A stretch of 64,000 nt of DNA, taken from positions 6,200,936 through 6,264,935 of the forward strand of contig CM055747.1 of assembly GCA_029465975.1 (NCBI GenBank). The letters run 5' to 3'. The position numbers and the translations under genes are program-made. The notes under the pieces were generated by a model. It saw only the letters and a program-made list of their open reading frames with translations. It was not told the origin of the DNA and made no database searches. This DNA comes from Dallia pectoralis (lineage: Eukaryota; Chordata; Actinopteri; Esociformes; Umbridae). This document shows, piece by piece, positions 56,401-64,000 of this stretch; the first letter of the stretch is position 1; every line of letters begins with the position of its first letter.

Positions 56401-57388
56401 GGCGATACAGAATGTAAATGTTTCGGGGTGAAAGGCAGAGAGACAGAATAGAGAGAAAACGGATGGGAACGAACGAGGGGAAGCTTAAAGTAAACTTACG
56501 TTAAACCTGGGAACGCTTGTCTGCTTCTGTCTCTTCTCCGCCAAAAGGTCCTTGACTGTGTGTTTGACCCTGACACCTTGGTACACCCGTTTGGAGTACT
56601 CTGCAAAAAAAAGGGAGAGTCAAACCAAACTACTGCCTGTTTTTGTGAGCAGCTGTGAATTTTGCATAAATGTACTTAGCAAATCTGTCTCTTTTGTATT
56701 AGACATGTTGCTGGTATGCATTAGCCTACATTCTGGATATTTCATGCTGTTAAACCAAACAACAACACACAAATTTGGCATTTCTGCATGAATATTTTCG
56801 ACAAGAAAAGTACATGATATGAAATATATCTGATATGAGATTGTATGGCAACGTTTACATTCATTTCGTCTTTTTTCATTGTTGATAATAGCATTTCAAA
56901 ATGTCTGCAAGAACGGGGATGGAAAGTATTTTTACAGTGATGTCAGCAGTTGTTCAGGGAAATTAAAATTGTTCATTTCCTGCTACACGGAAATTAACTC
57001 ATGTGACACGACAAAAAAGATTAAGGGATTGAGAAATGTCTTTGACATGTATAGTAAATGTCGTCGCATCCAAATGTTAATCAGAAACCCCTGTGACATT
57101 TAATTAATAACATTTCACCAGATACCAGATGGTCTATAGCGACTTCATAAACTGCAGCCTTGGGCCAAGAACTTTAGAGCACACAATGAATAAGGTAATC
57201 CATCTAGAGACTTCATAGTTTGTCTCTTCTAATTTGTTAATAACATGCTCGTCAAATATATGAAAAAAAGTAATGGTTAAAATACTCCAACTCTTGTTTC
57301 AGGTCATTAAGCATAAAGGCACTTTCCTTGTCGAGATTTAGGCGGGAAGAAACGTTACCGTACCGTCCATGAACGAACCAGCTTCCAT
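51352..57388 (-). CDS. pou2af2: POU2AF2 (C11orf53)-like OCA-domain coactivator
   Basis: OCA-family coactivator of POU2F3. Five coding exons on the minus strand: 57364-57388 (MEAGSFMD plus 1 nt), 56500-56600, 53257-53299, 52209-52507 and 51352-51774, with consistent phases, about 296 residues (human about 288). Exon 2 encodes YSKRVYQGVRVKHTVKDLLA and EKRQKQTS, the POU2AF2 form of the OCA domain. Exon 3 gives FVQMPG; exon 4 gives YYSMRRPYLTDSDF and a Tyr/Ser/Pro-rich stretch; exon 5 gives RDSWEP and ends SWLPYEPRKAY, matching the conserved C-terminus. Most of the 6-kb span is introns. Confidence 0.93.
52508..53256. other. pou2af2 intron 3, nothing recognised
   Basis: AT-rich unique sequence between the exons at 53257-53299 and 52209-52507. 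No repeat or extra exon recognised. Confidence 0.5.
53405..53464. repeat. (GT)n microsatellite
   Basis: A 60-bp GT tract in pou2af2 intron 2, about 100 bp from the exon at 53257-53299. Confidence 0.95.
54130..54385 (+). mobile_element. Retroelement 3' tail ending in (ATTG)n
   Basis: 'caggg' then 'agtttttcctagccgctctc', 'aaagacgctttataaaatac' and a terminal ATTGATTGATTG run. This is the familiar 3' end of fish L2-type LINEs and their SINE partners. Only the tail remains. Confidence 0.6.
56287..56340. repeat. (CA)n/(CGCA)n microsatellite
   Basis: Short CA tract with a GCAC tetranucleotide centre, in pou2af2 intron 2. Confidence 0.9.
56601..57363. other. pou2af2 intron 1
   Basis: AT-rich unique sequence between the first (57364-57388) and second coding exons. 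No feature recognised. Confidence 0.5.
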
Positions 57389-58379
57389 CTTGTAGGCTCG
57401 GGTCGTTAACAAAAGCCTGGTAATTTTAAGGTTCTTCGTTTTAGCGTCTCCAGGAGTCGACCTGATCTATGTGCATGATACCTGACTCATTTGCGCCTCA
57501 CGAATGCTGTGGCCGTCCCATAGGTGTTCCGATGTGATGGCCGAGCTGTTGGAGCGATACTGAGGCAGACATTTAGTTTTGTGTAAATGCAAATCACTGG
57601 CTGGACGTTTTTCAGACATTTGCATCGTTGCTCCAGATTAAACAGAGAGAACCCATTTAACTCACTCTACTGATGCGGATGGACGTGTTATTATGGGATC
57701 GTTTTGGGGGTGTTAAAGACGACGACGATGGCGATTTTGATAGAAACGACGAGTACGCTGCAAAGGGAAAGTGCAGGGCAAGGACCTTCCTGAGGAGAAG
57801 GAAGAAGTGGATGAGAGGCTCTATTCACAACGTCAACTGGTCAAAGACAAAAACAACCCTAACTCCAAAAAGGAGGCTTGCTCACCTGCAAAGCTACAGT
57901 GTCTCTCACAAAGATTAACTTGTTCTCTAGCTGAGGGGGTTTCCCAGCAATTATACGGCCGTGTGTGGCTTAAAACAATGACCCCCACATGAGCAGGGAT
58001 CTTACATGCAGATATATTCACGCATTCATCTCTGGGCAAAGTCTTGTGCGCCTAAACTCACAAAAGGCACGAACGTTCGTGCTGACGTCGGTTACCCGAG
58101 TCGTTGATATTATTACCGATTCGTGAAGACATTCAGGGCTGTGTGCGTAACGCATGTCCAGTCTGGAAATAAAGTTGCCAGCTCTTTATCATCGGATGAT
58201 GACTGAGGGTTGTTCGTGTTTCTTTTATTAAGGCTGACCTGTATGTAAATCTGTTGCTAATGACGGATGAACTACAGGCCGTAGGCAGACTAGGTAGGTC
58301 TGGGGTTCCCAGTGGTACTTTGCCTATCAACGGGGGGTACTTGAGAATACTCATTGACACCACTGGCTTATTAGTGAAA

Positions 58380-58463
58380 TGTACATATGAGGGGGGTACA
58401 TCAGGATTATTTATAACTGATGTTGGTGGCACCGTAACTGAAAAACTTTGGGGACCACTGGCC
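58380..58463. mobile_element. hAT-like terminal fragment (weak)
   Basis: Ends 'aaaactttggggaccactgg', the inward-facing form of CAGTGGTCCCCAAAGTT-type hAT termini. No convincing partner end was identified. Confidence 0.35.
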
Positions 58464-60487
58464 TAGAGCAAAAACCCTTAACCAGCCATCGGGAGGTTGC
58501 AATATGGAATGGCAGGTTTACTTAATGCGCAACCAGTACCAGTAATGAAATAGGAGATACTGTGTCACAGATTGTAGTAAACGTGGGCAACGAAAATCGC
58601 CTAATCTATACAACAATAAGCTGTAGCACCGTCTTCTACGGAAGAACCGTCCTCTTTCCACAGAAATGTTTAGATACAGTAAATCATCATTTAATCTTGA
58701 CACTGTTTTCATGGGAACGTTATCGGGTTTACCGACTCCACCCTCTCCCGGACAGAAACCTTTTGCTTGTGCTCCCGTGTAGCTCTGTGTTCGTGTACAG
58801 TTCAATAACTCGGCGCCTTCTTTATCTCTCTTGACAACTATTTACGCTGGCTCGAGGCCAGATTGCGGCCTGAAAGCACCCTCTGCGGTACGCAACACAA
58901 CAGGACGTTCCGGGTCTCTGAAGAAATGCAGAGAGAGAGAGAGAGACAGCCTAGGACGGAAAGATTTCAGATGCTCTTTTGACGACGCTCTATCTCACCA
59001 TTCCACTTGCATTTACTGTATTGGTTGAACAGTGGTTTCGGAAATATTATTTTCTGGTGCGACAACCTTCACAGACGTTTCTTCGAATCGCGTTTATATA
59101 GGAAGCGAACGGCACGCGAGCATTTTGCCTCAGGGTTTTGTTGCTTAATCTATTGGATTATTATATCTGTTGACAGTTGCAGTTGGGTTTTGGGTGAGCA
59201 GGTGGGATAGATATGACAGATAAGGCCCTTTTTCAGCCTGTCTTTGTACTTTTGGGTCAATGCAAGTCAAGCATGCAGTTAGAAAGACAGGTGGCAAGGT
59301 AGGCGGGCAAAAAGATGGGGAGTTGCTGAGTGGGCAAGCAGACATGCATGTTTATATTGCTGACACCCTTTAGTCAGACGAAATCCATCGCAGGACTAAG
59401 CTGTTATGTTTTTATGCACAAATTCCCAGATCGTGAGTGGTGTTAGGAATTCGCCCTGCGGCGACGCCTGGTCGATCCAAGCCGGCGGATCCGCCGGGTG
59501 AACAAAGTGTCTTTTGACCGGCATCTGCCAGTACCTGGGAATTAGAGGAAGACGTTGGGAGGAGTTGGATGGGGACGTGCACGCTCCTCACCTGTCAGCG
59601 CTCTTAATTAAATACAGGAAGCGGGAGACAAAACTGGCTAGGCCCGCACACTTAGGCTCCGCGTCGATGGCAATCAGAGCGAGGAGGAAGTGGCAGAGGG
59701 AGGAAGCGGAGGTAACGCTACTTGGTCTGTGCCTTTGACAGGGCCAGGAAGCCTTTGAGGTTTAGGAGAGGTGGGTTGGCAGCAGAACACAAAGCGTATG
59801 AATCGGTGACATCGTACTTTTTCCCCAAGTTTAGTTTGATTACAGCTTTGTAGTTCGTCTTGGAGGCAGAAGGTGATACGAATGTAAACTGAAAGGTAAC
59901 GGAGAAAGCAAAGGACGAAGAGTGAATGGGATATCTTTCTCACCTGGTCACAGCTTTGACTTGAGACTGGACTTTGAAGTCTCGAGGCAAGTGATGATTT
60001 GTGTTTTTGTGATCGGGCCTTGAATAAGTTGTGAGAGAGTGTTGACGGCAGAAAGACCGGCAGAGAGAGAGAAAAAATGTTCGGGGAGTCAGTCCTTTTC
60101 TTGTTGCAGTGGAATTTCAATTCGTCTTTATCAAGAAGTAGCAGCGGCTTCAAACACTTCTCCCTTCTTCAAAAGAAAGACATTGTCAGAGAGACAGACA
60201 GCGAGAGAGACGGAGACAGAGGTGGTTGTGCCATAGCAGAAAGACGACCAGAGGAGATCAAAGAGCATTCTAGAACTGATACTGTGAGGGAAGGGAAAGA
60301 GACTTTACACTCATCAGTTCATCATTTTGGACAAGTGACTAAAAAGTCTGTAACGTTACAAGTGTTAAGGTCACAAAAGCACCCGGATTTCACACCTTCA
60401 TTCATATACCAGAACCAGAAATTCTCAGGTACTTTACATCCTGTCTGTCTACTTTTTTATGTTATTTAATGTTTCACGTTTTATGAT

Positions 60488-60615
60488 TAGATAGCGAGAA
60501 AGACAGACGAGTGAGCGCTGCAAACGGAGCAGGGGCGGATTCGAACCCACGCTGCAGTGGCATGTGTGCGCCCGTAGGCAGCAGCCAAGACCACTGGACC
60601 ACCCCACGCCGCCAC
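60488..60615 (-). mobile_element. tRNA-derived SINE, minus strand
   Basis: On the minus strand a tRNA-like head shows GTGGTCCAGTGGTCTTGGCT (A-box region) and GTGGGTTCGAATCCGCCC (B-box region). The B box is near perfect. There is no CCA or clover-leaf closure that I can verify, so it is called a SINE head rather than a tRNA gene. Confidence 0.55.
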
Positions 60616-61526
60616 GGCGCCTGTTTTTATCATCAGGACCACATCACTGAGAAAAAAAGTAATTTCCCGAGAGACAATGAACCCTTATTTTCTTTTAAAG
60701 CCAACATCAATGGCTCACCGACAGGGGGGCAAAAAAACACCTCATAAGACTTCCAAAAAGGGATATTCTCTTACAATATCAGTCTTATCTATTCCCTGGT
60801 CCCTCTCGAACGGAGATGAGCCTTCTGGCTTTTAGTGCAGGTGACTAACTGGCCATGGGTTTATAGCAGGTGGGGTTCTGTGCACTGCAGCAGTGACGCC
60901 TGAGGCATATTGGGGCCTGTGTCCGTTTGACACTACAAAGGACAGAATTGGAAATCCCATTGACTCCTATCTGGCTCTGTACCACCCACTGTGCTTTTCC
61001 CTCCTAGCTTTTGGCCAAAACATGCTTTAGCTAGAGTTGGTTTCGGGGGAGTTTTTGACTAAATTAGCCAGTTATCACGATACGCGTTAATGTTAATGCA
61101 GAAACCAGCAGGTTGAGGCGCTCAAAAAGAGAAAAAACCATTTGAACGTCACAAATCACACGTCGTTGTATCGTTACTAAGTCAAGACCAATGTGACAGA
61201 GGGCTGATACAGTCTTTCTTGTCGATTGTCTCGTAGTCCCGGGCTACAGGCGGGGATCGAGCAAACGCTCGGATGGTGTCTGCCGGGTACGTTCTTTGGC
61301 TGAGTTTGTTCGGGGAAAGTGCACCTGAGGGCAATCGCACGTCTGCTCATAAATGAAGTCTTGTCGCAGGAACGCCCCCGTAGCGGGATTAGTACACTCC
61401 CTGGCATTTGGATCTGAGAGACGAGACGATGTTTGGCAAAAGGAAGAAATGTTGGTTTTACTTGTTCAGTCGTCCGTCAGCTGTCCGTCAACTTATCTCT
61501 CTGTTGTCATTCTGTGTTAGAGTCAA

Positions 61527-61720
<194 letters not shown>

Positions 61721-61904
61721 CAGTCTTTTTATACTGCACAAGGAAATGGAGAACTCCATATCTCTGCAGTTTTGTCATGTTTCCACTAGGTGAGAGTGTT
61801 CCCCTTTGCATACAGTAGATGACATGGCTAACTCAGGTGGTTTAACAGACAGCCCCCAGACTAAAGCCATATGCCAAACAATTTTCCAACGCTATCGTGG
61901 TCTT

Positions 61905-62060
61905 GTACAGCGCTCCTCGTGTTGCACGCCACTTGCAACATCAATGTTGTGGGTTTGATTCCCAAGGGACCAGTATGGAAACGTACAAAAAGGTACTCAC
62001 TAACTACTGTAAGTCACACTGGATAGGAGTGTCTGTTAAATGACTTAAATATAAATGCAG
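61905..62060 (+). mobile_element. HpaI-type SINE
   Basis: Contains a B-box-like GTGGGTTTGATTCCCAAGG, then GACCAGTATGGAAACGTAC, CACTAACTACTGTAAGTC and CTGGATAGGAGTGTCTGTTA. In order this is the body and tail of the HpaI-type SINE known from salmonid-like fishes. The A-box end is eroded. Confidence 0.7.
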
Positions 62061-64000
62061 GGAAAACACATGGCATATTTTGACAGACTGCTAAAATACC
62101 CGAGCACAGCCTACTGGTGTATTTTTGTAGCAAGGTTTTATCCGAAACTACTTGAATTAGTGACTTTCTGCCCCGTCCAATGACCTCACATGGTGCTTAA
62201 ATCAGTAGTCCTCTGGCTGCCCAGAACTCAACAACTGTTAACTGCTAATCAATAGGTGTGATAGATCCGTCTACAATATTAAAGCATATTTCTGGATCAG
62301 GTGCACATGTTTTCCCAATGGCTTCGCCTCGCACCTACGTGGGCTTGAAGGAACCGCTCCTCTTTAAGTTTCAGGTACTAATATTTCCCAACATAAACTG
62401 TGGAGGGTTTGTGATTCACGTGCTACTGTTCGCCTAGGAGGCCGCGGGACCCGGCATTCATTTGTGGACGTCGGTGTGTCACACGTCGCCTACTTTAACA
62501 CTGTAGTAGACCGGGTACTTCATGGAAATGAAATTCCCAGCAGGGAATGCAGGATGCACCTTACCATGGCTGGAGTCTCTTATAAGACAGGTGTCTGGGC
62601 ACTTTACGTTGGGCACACATGAGGCAGGACGAGACAAAGGGTGACCAGGGAATGTATGAGCCAATCACGAACCACTGCGAGCACACAGGAGCGGCCGGCA
62701 GGACGGTGCGTAGATGAAGGCTCTGTGCGTAATGCGTGTCAGATGTCCGCGTCCGAGTCCCACATCACAGACGTCACTAAACGAGAGCAGGAAATGGCGG
62801 GGCCTCGCGTCTGCGTCATACATGCGGGACGGTGCGTCTGACATTCTTAGAGTCAGGCCAGAAGGAGAGGGTGATGTGGAATCTGGCCAAGAATAATCCA
62901 CACCTGGCCTGACAAAGGTTTAGGTTTTGTACCGCGTGTATACTGCTGTTTCCAGTGGTCAGACCGTACCAGAAAGGGATGTTCGGCCCGCTATAACAAG
63001 TGCTAATACCTTTTAGTGCCTTTTTTAATGCCGACAACTCCGTCGCCCACATCGACGTAACGTTTCGCTGGTGCCGGGAACCTGGAGTAGTTGGCGCAGG
63101 GACAAAGCTTAGATGGACTACCAGGAAGTTGGGACAGAATGGGCCCCGTGCCTGCACTGCCGAAGCGTTTACCTTAACTATGAAAAGTACCATGGGCCCC
63201 CGTAGCTTGAGGATCCTCTGCACTGTAACATCACAGAATTGACATTTCGAATTGACATTTCGGGCCAATAGGATTAGAGATATTGCGTGCGTACCTTAAA
63301 AAATACCACAGTTTTGCATTGAACTTCTTGAATGGATTTCTTTCGCATGGCGACAACTGCGCTTTGATAAAAGTTGTGAATGTTGTTTTGCGAATAAAAT
63401 TCAGAATGAAAGAGTGATTTCTGGAAAAACAGGTGACTAGTGGTGGTTATACATTGCGAGTTGTTGTCGTCCTGTGATTATGTTATATTGTTTTGTGTAT
63501 ATTGTACATTGACCAATATTGAACCAATATTAGTGATAATGAAAATAGAAAAAAAATACAATGTGCGAAATGTGTTGATGGTGGGTTGATTCAAATTACC
63601 CCAGCACATTAGCAAGCAACACAGAGGATAAAGACATCCTGGAATGGTGTAACATTTGGCTGATAGTTGATGGCGAGATGGTGGCATCAGTAAAGCAAGG
63701 AGAAATACTGTAATTACTTAATATCAAATTTTGACTACATTGTTTGTCATAGAAAATTTTAATTTGGATCATTAAATGACCCACCCGGTCTACAGAGATT
63801 GCAATTGTCACATCAGAGCTCCCATTAGACATTATTTTCGTAAAATACAGTTCAAATTGTAAGTCGAACTTAAAACTTACCGAGACTTAGGAAGTTACTG
63901 AGTTCAACAGAGGAGACAAGGGAACTGCCTGAATTTGACCCCGAGGGGGAAAATAAACAGACAGGGGAAGTAACGGCAGCCGGAAAATCTAAACATCTTA

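Larger units (their letters stand above)
53465..56499. other. pou2af2 intron 2
   Basis: About 3 kb of intron. It includes a retroelement 3' tail (54130-54385) and a CA/CGCA microsatellite near 56287-56340. The remainder (about 54.4-56.28 kb) is unique sequence in which I see no exon. Confidence 0.6.

Noticed and set aside
59660..59715. Exon-like MAIRARRKWQREEAE followed by GTAAC
   Set aside because: Short, low-complexity charged frame with no acceptor or partner exon and no family match.
60488..60615. Functional tRNA gene on the minus strand
   Set aside because: A- and B-box-like text is present, but no clover-leaf or acceptor stem could be closed. A SINE head is more likely.

Overview
The window is eukaryotic and vertebrate. 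It has multi-exon genes with GT..AG introns, dense (GT)n/(CA)n microsatellites, several minisatellites and Tc1/mariner remnants. The proteins read as ray-finned fish orthologues. Two SINE remnants (near 14.49-14.59 kb and 61.91-62.06 kb) end in text I recognise as HpaI-type SINE, which suggests a salmonid/pike-type (Protacanthopterygii) teleost. That placement is inference, and no search was run.

Layout. (1) 1-18554, plus strand: the C-terminal ~883 codons (18 exons) of a PHLDB1/LL5-alpha orthologue, with coiled coils, a serine-rich middle and a C-terminal PH domain; the 5' part (FHA domain) lies outside the window. (2) 18555-28260: intergenic, with 3'-flank minisatellites, two Tc1-like elements, a SINE and one CTCF-like motif. 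(3) 28.3-31.94 kb, plus strand: an ATF5 (bZIP) gene. Its leader carries a 3-residue uORF1 and a 60-residue uORF2 that is split by intron 1 and overlaps the main start codon out of frame, which is the delayed-reinitiation layout of the ATF4/ATF5 family. The third exon has an apparent 1-nt frameshift. (4) 35.55-48.13 kb, minus strand: a 20-exon STK36 (Fused-type kinase) gene of ~1,140 codons, convergent with atf5. Its stop codon lies in the terminal unit of a 47-bp minisatellite. (5) 48.81-50.55 kb and 51.35-57.39 kb, minus strand: two tandem OCA-domain coactivator genes, pou2af3 (COLCA2-like) and pou2af2 (C11orf53-like). (6) 57.4-64 kb: no gene recognised; SINEs, a long (CA)n tract and unexplained sequence.

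The genes are not an operon or pathway cluster. They act in cortical microtubule/PIP3 signalling (phldb1), the integrated stress response (atf5), cilia/Hedgehog biology (stk36) and tuft-cell-type POU2F coactivation (pou2af2/3). As I recall it, PHLDB1 and the POU2AF cluster are both on human 11q23, so part of this linkage looks ancestral. ATF5 and STK36 come from other human chromosomes. I found no new defence-like or otherwise undescribed multi-gene system. The most notable signals are the ATF5 uORF architecture, the stk36 stop-codon minisatellite, and the microsatellites built into phldb1 splice sites.
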